This document shows positions 1 to 11,995 of a stretch of DNA of 64,000 bases, in pieces. The position numbers and the translations under genes are program-made. Position 1 is the first letter of the stretch. Every line of letters starts with the position of its first letter. Source of the DNA: Eurosta solidaginis (Eukaryota; Arthropoda; Insecta; Diptera; Tephritidae); the NCBI RefSeq assembly GCF_040869045.1, contig NC_090323.1, positions 156,694,426-156,758,425 on the forward strand, read 5' to 3'. Under the pieces are notes generated by a model. The model had not been told where the DNA came from. It ran no database searches and was given only the letters and a program-made list of their open reading frames with translations.

Positions 1-547
1 ATATCAAGGCCAACATATGTAGGATACTGTTGGCTATTTGCAATTAACTTTCACATATATATAAACAAATAGACACACCTCGATTGCGAGTATCGCCATC
101 TACGCATTTGCTCCGCTCAAATCGCATTTTGCGCCCCTCTTCGTCCAACTGTGTTTTGAATTCTTCTAGTTACGTCTCGACGTTATGGAATTTATGTATA
201 TATGGCAGAAAAAATGATTCATTACATAGAGAGAAAATTAATAAGACATTTCATACAAATATGGTAAAAGAATCCCATTAAGTTGTTCTAACAGAACCTA
301 ATACTGAATTCCTTGGATGTTTTAATTTGGGTGACGTGATAGACTATCGAGAAAAAATACTTGATCCAAGTAAACTCAGAGTTTACAAAAAATATAATAT
401 CAATTTTAATGCTTCAGATTATACTGATATGATTGATCTGAATGACGATAATTTAATATCTGAACCGGCATTCACAAGAAATATTCCATAGGAACAGAAA
501 GATATGTACAGTTGTTAACATCTGTTTTCAAATGTGTTATAGAAAAA
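1..547. other. AT-rich spacer, no gene recognised
   Basis: A 65-codon open stretch at 84-281 has no recognisable motif and no conserved-looking composition. I see no gene or repeat here. Confidence 0.5.
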
Positions 548-2312
548 CAAGTAAGGAAGGCTAAGTTCGGGTTTAACCGAACATTACATACTCAGCTGAG
601 AGCTATGGAGACAAAATAAGAGAAAATCACGATGTATGTAGGAAAATAAACATAGGGTAACCCTGTAATATGTTTGTGCGATATGGGTATCAAATCAAGG
701 GTGTTAATAAGTATTCAGCCCAATTCTAAACGAAAATTCCGTGCGAGTTTTTTCCCTTCTCCCATTCCTGGTATTCTAAATAAAAATTCCTTGTGAGTTT
801 TTTCACTTCTCCCTTTCCTCCTATTCTGAACAATGTTCGAAAAAGAGGAAACCGCTTATGGGAGAAAAGTAGGTATTATGAATGTGAGGGAGAGGGAGAT
901 TTCTTTGCCATTTCATAGGAGTTTTTTCACTAGTTAAATTAAAGGGAATGCATCGAAATAGTTAAGGAAATTCGTTCTTTTAAGAAAGAACACTTATTTG
1001 TACAAATTTATGTTAAAATATGTATTTACATTCTACCACAATATTCTCACTGTTAATACAACAACAACAACAACCACAATATTCTTTATTTTAAGTCGAA
1101 AAGTATATCATAAGCAACGGAAGAGCTCTTTGTATATTTGATGCAGCCATCCAGAAATTGCGCAAGGATTTTTTAAGAAGGCTTAATTAGATTTTGGCAT
1201 ATGGCGAAAGGCGAACTCAACTCGACATGGCCGCCAGAAAATTGCTTTTCAGAATGAAAGCAAGTAACTCCGACGGATTTGTGTTATCCCGCCGTCTTCT
1301 TCTTATGCTCCTCTGTTGATGTTGCTGTGGCACCAATTCATTACTCATTTCAGTGAATGCCACATGAAATTCAATAATGTGCATTGTTTATACCTTATTT
1401 CTTAATTTCAAAAGAATTCGCAACAATAATTAAACTTTTCAATTTTTAAAACAAAATAAACGCGCAACGAAATTTCAATTGACAAAACAGCTGACTTCGA
1501 AAATTCGAAATTCCTATTCCTCAATTTTTCTTCTCCCTAGGAGAAAAGAATTGGAGGAATTTTTCCGCGGGAATAAAAAAATCCGCGAGAACAAAATTCC
1601 GCGAGAATATTTAAAATTGGTCTGATTTTAAAAGGGCGTGGGCCTTAGTTCTATAGGTGGACGCCTTTTCAAGATATCGTTATAAAGGTGGACCAGGGTT
1701 CACTCTAGAATGCGTTTGTACAATATGGGTATCAAACGAAAGTTGTTTTTAAAAGTGGACGTGTTCGTCATCCGATTTTGCTAATTTTTAGTTAGCGCAC
1801 ATATAGTAATAGGAGCAACGTGCCTGCCAAATTGCATCATGATATCTTCAACGACTGCGAAATTACAGCTTGCAAAACTTTTAAATTATCTTCTTTTAAA
1901 AGTGGGCGGTACCACGCGGTGTCCAAAAATTTACTAGTTTTCTGTTTTGCGTCATAAGTTCAACTCACCTACCAAGTTTCATCACTTAATCCGTATTTGG
2001 TAATGAATTATAGCACTTTTTCGGTTTTTCGAAATTTTCGATATCGAAAAAGTGGGCGTGGGTATGGTCCGATATCGTTCATTTTAAATAGCGATCTGAG
2101 ATGAGTGCCCAGGGACCCACATACCAAATTTCATTAAGATACCTCAAAATTTACTCAAGTTATCGTGTTAACCGACAGACGGATGGACGAACGGACGGAC
2201 TTGGCTCAATCAAATTTTTTTTCGATACTTATGATTTTGATATATGGAAGTCTATATCTATTTCGATTCCTTCATACCTGTACAACCAACCGTTATCCAA
2301 TCAAAGTTAATA
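548..2312 (-). mobile_element. DINE-1/Helentron-like non-autonomous repeat (copy A, interrupted)
   Basis: Read on the minus strand this matches the longer copy at 56372-58961 across its diagnostic parts. The left edge carries a stem-loop, GTTCGG at 565-570 pairing with CCGAAC at 577-582, then a subterminal repeat containing TACTCAGCTGAGAGCT. After one partial 130-bp unit and a foreign insertion (716-1624), the body resumes from about 1625 with the GTGGGCGTGG-type blocks. The 5' subterminal repeat seen in the other copy is missing, so the copy is truncated near 2312. A subterminal inverted repeat, internal tandem units and a 3' hairpin are the architecture described for DINE-1/HINE elements. 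Class assignment is inference; homology between the two copies is directly visible. It has no coding capacity, and the 69-codon frame at 2101-2310 is inside the repeat. Confidence 0.7.
716..1624. mobile_element. 909-bp MITE with CAG...CTG termini, inserted in the DINE-like copy
   Basis: Terminal inverted repeats are CAGCCCAATTCTAAA at the left edge and, reversed, CAGACCAATTTTAAA at the right, 13 of 15 matching. The flanks are ATT at 713-715 and ATT at 1625-1627. The uninterrupted sequence is readable from the other DINE copy, where the same block runs straight through with a single ATT, so boundaries and duplication are supported by an empty site. The interior is AT-rich with purine- and pyrimidine-rich stretches near both ends. 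No transposase is encoded. The superfamily is uncertain: a 3-bp duplication would suit Harbinger or CACTA types, but neither typical terminus is exact. Confidence 0.7.
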
Positions 2313-3677
2313 CGTGAAGGTGTTAATGGCTGTTACAGCAGAAAGTCGTGAAAAACAACCACGAATGGAGAACAAAAAAGATTTTAAAAAAGAATAACAG
2401 AACATTACATTTATTTTGAAAAAATACGGTAAAATGTTCAATTTTAAGTAAAAAAATAATTTTTTAAATAAATTACATTAAAATTATAAAAATTGTGCTT
2501 TTTTGCTTATTACTTGAAAATATAGGTTTTTTTTTTTTGAAAATTGTTTTCTACTAAAACGAACTCAAAAAAGGAAAACTGTCTGAATGTAAGTTGCCGG
2601 AAATGTTCTGAACTTATTTTAGCTGTAAAGAAAAAAATTCCATAAGAAATTTGTTAAACATGATAATATAATAGTTAAAAGTTAATTTTAGGCTAATTTC
2701 TCATAATTTAAGCCTGATATCTCTACTAAAATTCAAAAACATTATAGATATTAATACAGGTTAAGAAATGTACCTAAAATACATTTAAAGGAAGCCCCAT
2801 ATGATATTTTTCCCATAATTATATCAGAAGCTATGAAGATTTTTTGCCAAACCCTACATTCAATGCAAAATATCTATTTTACAAAAGTGGGGACCTCGAA
2901 ATCGGGGTTAGAGCTATGGTGTCTTCAGCAATTTTTCTTAGAATCATCTGTAGGTTACGTTTTTGCTATACTCCTGATGGGAAAAAAATTTGACCCGCTC
3001 TAATATATATATCTGTTATCTGTGCACGAGTATAATATTTATGATGTTTTGCTCACTACTGCAGCTGGTTATACAAATTTGAACCAAATATATGAAATAT
3101 TGGAAGCATGTATGTATGTATACTTCGTCCTACATATTGACGAAATGTAACATGTGTTGGTATACATATATGCATGTATATGTATCACCAACGTAGAAGA
3201 TTTCAATCATTATGTTGTTTGTGTAAAAAAAAGTTGCAAATAAATTGAATATAAAAATTGATATTATTCAATTATCTGGCAGATACAACAAGACCTTTTA
3301 AGCATCTGCCAAAGCAGTAACAAAGTCGGCTTGCTGTATACGTTAACAGATTGTACACATACACAGTTACAAATTTAGCCAACATCCTACTGGCCACCCA
3401 CACTGATGATGGGAAGCAGTCACAGACGTTTTTTGTATGCAAATAGAAAATACACACACTTCAACATACACACATGCATGTATTTATGTCTACCGAGTGA
3501 TATATTTTCATGTATCAAGTTGATATATTTATGTAAATACATCTCTATATGTAAATGCAAATACAACAATTGGGTTTGTACTGTATTTATTTTGAGTAAT
3601 ACCTAAAATATAGTCAAAAGACTTGAAAAATTGAATAAAAATCAATTTTGATTATTCTTCATTTGCGTAAATATAAA
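2313..3677. other. AT-rich intergenic stretch, nothing recognised
   Basis: This holds poly-A/T runs and short frames at 3272-3457 and 3406-3606 made of low-complexity ATGTAT-type sequence. No gene, repeat pair or regulatory site could be supported. Confidence 0.5.
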
Positions 3678-4648
3678 TTACTTACTTACTTACTTAATTG
3701 GCGCTTAACCGTCTAAACGGTTATGGCCGTCCAACAAAGCGCGCCAGTCGCTCCTTCGCTTCGCTAACCGGCTCCAATTGGTCACACCAAGGGAGTTTAA
3801 ATCGTCTTCCACCTGGTCCTTCCAAAGGAGTGGGCTGCCCTCTACCTCTGCTTCCATAGGCGGGTTCCAATATAAACACTTTCTTGGCCGGAGCATCATC
3901 TTTCATTCACATAACATGGCCTAGCCAGCGCAGCCGCTGCGTTTTAATTCACTGGACTATGTTGATATCTGCGTATAGCTCGTACAGCTCATCGTTAAAT
4001 CTTCTTCGGTACTCTCCGTCGCCAACGCGTAGAGGTCCATAAATCCAACGCGTAGAGGTCCATAAACCTTTCGAAGAACTTTTCTCTCGAACACTCCCAA
4101 AGCCGCTTCATCTGCTGATGTCATGGTCCATGCTTCTGCCCCATATAGCAGGACGGGTATGATAAGTGACTTGTAGAGTATGATTTTCGTTCGCCCAGAG
4201 AGGCCTTTACTTTTCAATTGCCTACCTAGTCCAAAGTAGCATTTATTGGCAAGATTGATCCTTCGCTGGATTTCAGTGCTGATGTTGTTGCTAGTGTTGA
4301 TGCTGGTTCTCAAATAAACGAAGTCTTTTACTATTTCGAAATTATGGCTGCCAACAGTAGCGTGGTTGCCAAGGCGCGTATGCGCTAACTCTTTACTTGA
4401 TGACAGCAGGTACTTTGTTTTGTCCTCATTCATCATCAAACCCATCTTTACTAGTAGCCAGCAGCTAGTATAATTTTCTCCAGCATCAAATTGAAGAAAT
4501 CGCACGATAGGGGGTCACCCTGTCTGAAACCTCGTTTAGTTTCGAACGGCTCGGAGAGGTCCTTCCCAATTCGGACTGAGCTGATGGTGTTGCTAAACGT
4601 CATTTTGCACAGCCGTATAAGTTTTACGGGGAAATCAAATTCAGACAT
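3678..4648 (-). mobile_element. 5'-truncated non-LTR retrotransposon 3' end (RTE/CR1-like reverse transcriptase)
   Basis: The minus strand encodes the C-terminal part of a non-LTR reverse transcriptase in pieces. At 4451-4648 there is a segment with the RT motif GFRQGDPLSC. At 3957-4505 a 182-residue segment has the thumb signature LLYGAEAWTMT followed by FERKVLRKVYGP. From 3950 down to about 3720 a frame-shifted tail carries RLRWLGHV-type and DDAPA-type residues. The catalytic YADD block between the first two pieces is lost, with a frame change near 4500. A 23-bp tandem duplication sits at about 4022-4068. The 3' end is a TTAC/GTAA microsatellite at 3678-3695, the usual short-repeat tail of RTE-type elements. 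It is a dead copy; the clade name is from memory. Confidence 0.75.
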
Positions 4649-4859
4649 ATATATAAAAATAAATTAAATGCAAGAAAAAGTATCTGTAGAAATATAACAC
4701 AAAAAAAAAAAAAAAAAAAATATTGGAAATTCAACATAAAATTATTTTGCTGATAATTTAAAAACGTCATTAGGGTATCAAATTTTTAGAACCTTTTTTG
4801 CTACCTCTTTAAGCTCGAATTTCACATTGTAGCCCTTGGCACGAAATTTAGTAACAACC

Positions 4860-5190
4860 AATTACGCTGTGTGACACAAAAAATAACTGGGAGAACATAC
4901 CATTTTTCTAGTAGATCTCCAAAATCCAAGAATGACTGCATACATGACTTTCGCCGGATACCCATCGTCAGTTATGGGCAAAAAAAAAAAAAACGGGTTT
5001 TCGTACCTTTGGAATCGTGCGCGCCTTAGCTTTGTTGGCTAAAATCCGATTTTCAGTGTCTCTCCGTTTCCTATAAGAAGAGATTTAGACCTTTCCAACA
5101 ATTTATATATCAACTAGGAAAACATGTAGTTTTGTCTATCAACAACTGCAAAAGGTTTAAAATCTGTTTAGAACTACAAAATATACACTC
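4860..5190 (+). repeat. Left arm of a ~330-bp inverted repeat
   Basis: This arm is a diverged reverse-complement match to 6560-6905. Shared anchors include GGTTTTCGTACCTTTGGA, TTTGTTGGCTA and CAACTAGGAAAACAT, in the same order when one arm is reversed. The arms bracket a non-LTR reverse transcriptase relic. They could be termini of an old DNA element or two inverted copies of one repeat; no TSD was found. Confidence 0.6.
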
Positions 5191-5435
5191 ATAATAGTCT
5201 GCAATGGGTCATTCTAAACCTAAACAACTATGGCCCAAGTAAACATTTCTAACTCTTTTTTATTCGATTCAATGCGAATCCATACAAGGTGACGGCAAAT
5301 CGAATTTAACCAGCTCGAAGTGCAGAAGAATGTCAAATCAAAATAAAACTTTCACTGATTTCGATTAACAGGCATACACGGCGTTGTATGGAAAATAGTC
5401 AAGAAGAAGCAATCGCCTTGAGACAATGTTACGTT
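5191..5435. other. Spacer between the inverted arm and an RT relic
   Basis: No gene-like reading frame or repeat partner was recognised. Confidence 0.4.
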
Positions 5436-6400
5436 TTCATATTTCATATATCTTTATTAAGTCAAATGGTAATAACCTTACTGACTAGATTACAGGTTAA
5501 CTTAGTACGAGTTTAACAATTTTAAAATGAGTCTTACTGAGATAAGTAATAAGACTTAATACGTGACTTAAACAGAGACCTTGGTTTCAGAGATCAAGGT
5601 TTCTGCATAGGCGCTTAAATTCTAGAAGACCTCTTAGAAGAGGTGCGAAACTGAAATAATTCGAAAGCAATACTCCAACGCGGAATGTACTGTGAAACCG
5701 GGGAGCTCTGTTTGGGACATTGAAAGTCAACTGCCCAAGTAGTTCTGAATAGTCAATGGCACCGGATATTATATAAACCTTGCATTTTAGGATGGCAGGG
5801 AATTAACAAAGTGTAGAGATTGAAGAGCAATTCGTATGAACTTGCGCTGAATTCTTACCATTCTTAAAGAGTGTGAAGAGTAAATCGGATTCCAGATTAC
5901 TGAAGCCTAATCTAACTTTGAACGCACTAAGGCATTGTATAAGATTTTCCTTGTCCTTGAAATCCTTAGCATATTGTTGCAAGAAAGCTTAGTTGGTATA
6001 AGCCTTTGTTATGAGAAAGTTTACATTATTACCAAAAGTAAAAGTTGAGTCAAAAATTACGCCAAGATCGTGAAACTCATCAACTGACACAAGAGTTACA
6101 TTTGAAATCGAATACACAAAAGATAACACCTTCATAGACTTAGATTACGTTATGTGACAGCATTTACAAATATTGAGTCGCAGATTATATTGAAAGGCCC
6201 TATTACTAATAGCATTCAGATGTTCTTGGAGAAGCAATGCATCAGAAGTACAGGAAATCCACCGAAAGAGTTTTAAGTCGTCAGCATAAAGCATATAATT
6301 CGAATTGTTTATGTATGAGCCAACATCATTAATAAATTAGTTAAAAAAAATAGGACCAAAGATGCTACTTGTGGTACACCCTAGGTTGCTGAGAATTCAT
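5436..6400 (-). pseudogene. Non-LTR retrotransposon reverse transcriptase relic (YADD box)
   Basis: Translation of the minus strand gives a decayed reverse transcriptase. Near 6290-6240 the catalytic box reads YADDLKLF, followed by a region matching the finger-palm of jockey/CR1-like elements, including DEFHDLGVIFDSTFTF around 6080. Upstream (about 6390-6340) a remnant of the GVPQG motif precedes it. Several in-frame stops and at least one frame change break it, so no long open frame survives. It encoded the element's RNA-dependent DNA polymerase for target-primed insertion. It lies between the two arms of the inverted repeat at 4860 and 6560. The clade within non-LTR elements is uncertain. 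Confidence 0.65.
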
Positions 6401-6559
6401 AAGACTTAATTTTCATTTTCATTTACATTTTCTTTTAATTAAAATTTTAATAACTCAGTCATTTTTTTTTTCTAACATACATTAGGAAATGAATACCTAT
6501 TAAACCCGAATTAATTACCAGTATTATTACAATGCATGGTTGGTATAGTTTTTCTATAA

Positions 6560-6905
6560 ACTAGTGCATACAGATTATTCCAAAATAGACGAACCCCGTA
6601 AAAAAGTGATAAAAATTTTTCATTAGAAAAACTTTCACAGTTGTGCTATGTTTTCCTAGTTGGTTTAAATATCGTTGTAAACATAGAAATCGTTTCTTAC
6701 GCGATCTGAGAGAAACTGAATATCGGACCATAGCCAACAAAGTTACAGTTTCGCAAGTGTCCAAAGGTACGAAAACCCAGTTTTTCTCCCGTAACTCAGG
6801 ATTTTGGGGAAGGCCGGGGAAAATCTTTTATGCAGTCATTTTAAATTTCTGAGATCTAGTCGAGAAATGGTATGATTCCCCAGTTATCTTCACTTTTGTC
6901 TTTTT
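6560..6905 (-). repeat. Right arm of the ~330-bp inverted repeat
   Basis: Reverse complement of the 4860-5190 arm, with anchors such as CCAAAGGTACGAAAACC at about 6760-6776 and ATGTTTTCCTAGTTGGTTT at about 6646. The overlapping frames at 6561-6764 and 6643-6852 are by-products of this repeat rather than genes. Confidence 0.6.
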
Positions 6906-8180
6906 TGTATCACCGTGTTATTAATAAAAATTGTAAAAGAGAAAGATTTCAATAAATATGCAAACAAAGAAAACTTACTAGCAAATAGATTGTTCATTGA
7001 TTTGGAATAAACAATTGCATCAAAATATACATAACCTTAAAAAAAAAGAAACTTACAACACTTTTCCAATTAAAATTCCAACGTGCAATATCAAGTTTTC
7101 GATTTCAAATTAATCCTTGCAAATCGTACTTCTGGCAAAAATAATAGATATAATTTTTTTGTGATACGTAGAGCTTATTGTGAGTTAAGAGCTTAAGTTA
7201 TCATTTTCATTCAATTAAAATTTAGATTTTTATTATCGATCAAACATAGTCATATGTTCCTGAAGATGATTTCAGACTGCAATCGAAATATCGACGAAGT
7301 AAAATTAAACAAAACTTTAAATATTGTGTTTTATTTAACTAAGGCCTATCAGCTCATTAAATTTTTTACAATAATATTTAATTTAGTGATAAATAATGCA
7401 TTTTAAGTAGAAAGTGAATTTCTTCTTTAATACTTCTTTACTTAGTAAGGCACCATATGTATGGTATAAGGGCTTAGCTGAAGTTTATAGATACATACAT
7501 ATGTGGCTGAGCTGATTTGGGCCTTCATCTACAGCGTGCTGCATCATAGGAGGGCAGTGGGAATTCGATGACCAAAAAATGCCAACCCACTACATCAGAG
7601 TGAGATTATTTACGTGCACAGTGGACAACTTGCTTTACTATAACGTAGCCTTCTTGACACCGGGAAAGAAGCGATAACTTTACTACAGCAAGGACGCTGC
7701 TATGGTAGACAATTTTCTGTCCTCACTAGACCAACGAATTTTCCACGGCGATAAGATAGAGAGATAGAGAAGAGGGAGAAGATGGCATTGTAAGACGGGG
7801 AAGAAACATGCTCTATAAACTATTTGTCGAATAGCGAGTGAAGCGTGCAAACACTCATCTCGGTACGCAACTCAGAAATTGATTTGAGAAAGAAAAAAGA
7901 GACAAGTAATAACTATGCTTTGAACGCGAGTACCTGCCTGTAGGCTCAAACTCATGGTGTCAAAACACATGGATCTAATCGCATGATCAGTAGCTCAACT
8001 ATCGGTTCCATGTTTCCTAACCTAAATACTTCATAGCCGAATCATTGGTACCAAATTAGCTTGTAATCGTGCGAACAATCACAATGGCTTATCTTCTCTA
8101 GATACGGAGCCTTTCCAAACTCCTACCATTTTAAGGATAATGGCATCCGGTTGCAAGGCAACTCCAGCTTGAGTTTCATT
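6906..8180. other. Intergenic, no gene recognised
   Basis: It contains a short block near 7258-7305 (CCTGAAGATGATTTC then AATCGAAATATCG). This resembles a block at about 60658-60700, hinting at a shared old repeat. Otherwise nothing is identifiable. Confidence 0.4.
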
Positions 8181-8186
8181 ACCATT

Positions 8187-8425
8187 CTATTCAAAGCACG
8201 AATAATTCGCGTTCTGATGCTTGGGGAAATCGCCATATATATGATACAATTCCGTAATTTTAAAACAAGTACTAAGGGATGTGAGCAACCTTTTCTGAGC
8301 AGCAAGATATCCTGCATCACAGTCAAGGGATGTGATTAAAACCTTTTCAGCATATCGAATTGAAATGTCCGCTCGCTGCAAAATAACTTCATCGACGTCA
8401 TTGGCCTCTTGACAAAGCTATAAGA
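8187..8425 (-). other. Unrecognised possible coding exon
   Basis: On the minus strand an open frame follows a plausible 3' splice site, CTTATAG, at about 8419-8425. It runs about 80 codons to a stop near 8187 and has unbiased, protein-like composition (for example DVDEVILQRADISIRYAEKV). I cannot assign it to a family. A donor-like AAG/GTTTTA occurs internally near 8342. It could be a host exon relic or chance. Confidence 0.25.
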
Positions 8426-8429
8426 TACA

Positions 8430-9145
8430 AGATATATCTTCATTAAGCACATCTACTAATCACATTTACTTTACAATGCCATAGTTTAGCATAGCCTAAA
8501 TCAGTTTCAAAACATTTCAAAAAAAAAGATTAAGTACATACCTCACTCTTTCAATTATCAGTAGTTATCCAAAAACTAAAGGCATCTGCTTTTTCCCATT
8601 TACCAGCAAACTTTCATCAATTGCACACAGCTTAGTTTAGGGATGTTTATCACAACGTTATCTTTGAGGTTCCGCAGAAGAATCTTTGAAATATTTATGT
8701 TAGGTTAGAATAAGTAAAGAAGCAGTTTAGCCCTGGTGGCGGAAAAACTTAGTTGCTAACTTTAAAACGAAGAAGACCGCCATACTCCAAAGAGAATGAC
8801 CTATTATCTGATTTGAAGCTGAAATGACCACTACTCCGAAAAAAATGCTTTTTTGCCAACTTTAGTGGAGAAGAGACTGCTTAGCTTAGGAAAAAACCAA
8901 TGGAAAAAACCAAAATGCGATATGAAACCGTAGCCCCCGCGATTCATCCGAATCCTCAAGGCAGGAGATACGACTTGAATACAAACATCACGAGATACAG
9001 ATTTTATTAACCGTGATAGTATCACGCAAGCTATATACGTACTCACATTGGTCCCTTTCGTGCTATCTTCACTCAAGGACTGGATAAGCTGTTTCGTTTG
9101 ACAGTTAGTTTAGAATAGGAAAACCTTAAATGATTAACATATACT
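8430..9145. other. Intergenic, no gene recognised
   Basis: Short frames such as 8831-9076 on the minus strand lack motifs. No repeat partner was noticed. Confidence 0.4.
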
Positions 9146-9161
9146 TGTTTAAGTAACAGGA

Positions 9162-9720
9162 TTGCGGGGAGTAAAAAACGAAAGACACAGAGAGGACAAT
9201 GAAAACCCTCTCATAAACCCGGCCAACTGTTCAACTTGGCCCCTGCGAAGAAGCCCTATGTTGCAGGAAGAGACAGCGCTCGGTAAAAGGCGACACAGGA
9301 TTGACGCGAAACATTCAGGCACTCCAACGTGGGGCAATCTGTCCACGAAAACAAGATTTGCACCTCTTAATATGAAAGGCATAGCGAAGTACTAACTAAC
9401 AACAGTGAGAAACAATGCAGCTCAAACACTACAAAACAAAAGAGAGGGGAAGACAAGACTCCAGCTTACTCGGAGATTCTAGACGGAAGCAAATTATGCA
9501 ACTCAAGTCGTATCCGAGAAGATCAACGAAGTGAAATAGGAGTCGCTTATTGAGGCGCTAAAAGATCGCAGAAAATCAATCAAACGGGGAGATCGAGATA
9601 TCGAGTTGCTAAGAGTTATAATCAAACTGTTGTGGCACGAACGAAATACGCCGCTGTTATCTTTCGATTGAGCGGCATGATATGATTTTATTAAATTGAT
9701 AAGGAGAAACCATAGAAAAA
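9162..9720 (+). pseudogene. Unrecognised basic frame and its decayed extension, possible TE ORF1 relic
   Basis: A 77-codon frame (9162-9395) rich in Arg, Lys and Asn is followed in other frames by a charged helical stretch (SLIEALKDRRKSIKRGDRDI around 9540-9600) that resembles coiled-coil segments of retroelement gag/ORF1 proteins. Stops and frame changes break it. No zinc knuckle is present, so the origin is a guess. Confidence 0.25.
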
Positions 9721-9952
9721 TCTATAAATGGCGAATAAAGTTGTGCTGGTCTTCTACAGACAAAGAAAACCGCATGATAGATAATCCCGACGAACGAAGC
9801 CAAAACCTAAGGTATGGATCCCTCGTGTGGTGAAAGCCTTGATCCTATCACAGATGTTTATACCGGCGCTTGATTTGAAAATGCTTCAAGTTTCTCAACC
9901 CACAGAAGAAGGCCAACTCTTCATTCCAATTTATAAATAATGCATAGGATAT

Positions 9953-10520
9953 TATCACGAATATTAGTGACACTAAGTGATACTCACATCACTAATCTGA
10001 TACTAAGCAAATAAAGACAAAACAACAATAAAGCAGCTGCCACACTTGTATGTACGTAAACAAATTAATCATTATGTCTACACATATGACCATAGAAGCA
10101 GCGGAGAGAAACGCACAAACACATGCAAATATCTGAGATACTCCCAAATGTAGGCAATCATCGGTGGAAGTATCACTCACACATACACGCGCATATGGCT
10201 ATGAGAGAAGCTATAATCGTGCATCTGTAGTTATAGCTGATGAGTTTATGGCTGGTAAACAAGTAGTAAATTCAAGAAGATAAAAACGCCTAGAAGTATG
10301 CTAACGAGACATCACAGAGTATAAAAGGAGTTAAAGCAAAGTAATCAGTAATAAGTTTGATTTAAGCACGCTATTGGTTGCGAAGTATAAGTGTTATTGT
10401 GAAGTACTTTAATAAAAACCATTTTGCATTATTGAATATTGGAGTTATTTATTCAACAGTTAGCGATACGAACGTTAGTAGAAGGTTGCAAATAAGCGGA
10501 ATTTCAGTAAATTCGTTACA
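9953..10520 (+). mobile_element. Solo LTR of an ATAT-targeting gypsy family (568 bp)
   Basis: It matches, in opposite orientation, the LTRs at 36709-37212, 44008-44287 and 54195-54867. Signals inside include a TATA box, GTATAAAAGGAG at about 10319-10330, and a poly(A)-like AATAAA at about 10411. The right edge is ATTCGTTACA. The left edge, TATCACGAATATT, has lost its TG. ATAT flanks both sides at 9949-9952 and 10521-10524, a 4-bp TSD. No primer-binding site or gag follows, so recombination has left only the LTR. The 78-codon frame at 10378-10614 lies mostly in it. Confidence 0.85.
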
Positions 10521-10989
10521 ATATTATATATCAACTGCTTGTCCTCAGGCATGGGTACTATTGTTCTGCTACTCGGGAGAAGAAGTGCTAAAGACAATAA
10601 TCATAATATGCTAGAGATATGCCAGGTAAATATGGGTCTGGAAAACTTGAAAGAGCGCAACGATGCTACGATGCTTATGGATAAATCTGCAACAGATTAA
10701 AATGGCTTCGAGAAAGTCCCACCAGCATGAAGTAATATTCAATATATCGTATTAGTTTCTGAACAGGATATATGAAGGTATGCTTGAGGGGTCCTTGGGA
10801 GACAATACTTTTAAAACTGTATATGAAACAACTGGAAACTGTTTCGATATGATCTCTAAATCAATAGCAAAATTATTCGGAAAGGAACAATCCCAAATTG
10901 CGAAGTAGTCTCGAGATCAGTTAGTTGGCTTGCCATTTTCGGCCTTTTTTGCTACAATATGTGCTCAAACCTGTATGTTTTGTTTCTGC
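10521..10989. other. Spacer after the solo LTR, no gene recognised
   Basis: There are fragments of open frame without recognisable motifs; a decayed transposon sequence is possible. Confidence 0.35.
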
Positions 10990-11175
10990 CATAAAAAGCT
11001 TAGTGAAAACTCATCTGCCTTGCAGATGCCGTTCGGGGTCGGTATTAAACAAGTAGATCCCGGCCAATTTGCAGGGAAAACTAAAAAGGAGCACAACACA
11101 AATTGGAAGAGAAGTTCAGCCTAAAATCTCTTCGGAAGTTATCGAGCCTTATATTTATTTATTTATTTTTAAAGC
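10990..11175 (+). mobile_element. 3' end of a LINE/SINE-like repeat with TATTT tail
   Basis: The block TGCCGTTCGGGGTCGG followed by CACAAATTGGAAGAGAAG, ending in TATTTATTTATTTATTTTT, resembles a repeat I remember from tephritid genomes. The short tandem tail is typical of target-primed insertion. No coding capacity is claimed. Family assignment rests on memory only. Confidence 0.4.
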
Positions 11176-11995
11176 TGATGTATATTGATTGAGATATGCA
11201 TACATATTTTATTATTTCTATACATTGACAACGTTAACGCAAATGAGATGAGCGCTCGTAGCTGAGTAATCCCTATAGTAAAATCATTTCTAGAGCATAA
11301 AACACTCTTACGGTATCAATATATATGAATGTGTTTACCACCAGTAGTTGACAATGACACCTTTCCAATAGTGAAAATCGAAAACATTTCAAGAAGTAGT
11401 TAAAGGTTAAAGACGCAATACAACAACAAAATTCGCCAACAATTCTTCATGTCACATGAGTGGTGGAAATTAAACTCTTCCACATTGTTCGACTCCACTC
11501 GGGAACAAGTGTGTGAATATTTGTGTTTGCGCTGTTTGTGTGGCAGCTTAATTCCAGAATGACAGCTCAGCAGACAATCAATTGGGAAGACAGCGATTTT
11601 GTTTTCATCACATCACTACATACATAAATCTCTTGGATATTTTGCAATCACATTTTTATTTTTTTATTTTGTTTAACATATCGTTTATCTCAATTTAACC
11701 TCTCTTTAATGCTGTAACTGTTTGACGTGTTCGCTGCTCTGTGGCACTTGTCAGTTTTCATTTGTGCTTCGACTCATTTATTGCTATTGTTGTTGTTGGT
11801 TTCTTAAAATGTACACATTGTCGACATGTTATTCCGGTGAAGATTCTTTGATCAATTAATGGAGAACGAAACTGTCGACGGAAGAGTAGTTCTCACTTTG
11901 ATTCAAACACTAGATTTTGTAGTTGTTTGAATTTTTTACATTAATACAAGTCAACGCTGAGTCACGAACAAATATCTGCGTATAAATACGTAACT
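11176..11995. other. Intergenic, no gene recognised
   Basis: AT-rich sequence with short simple runs; no supported feature. Confidence 0.45.
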
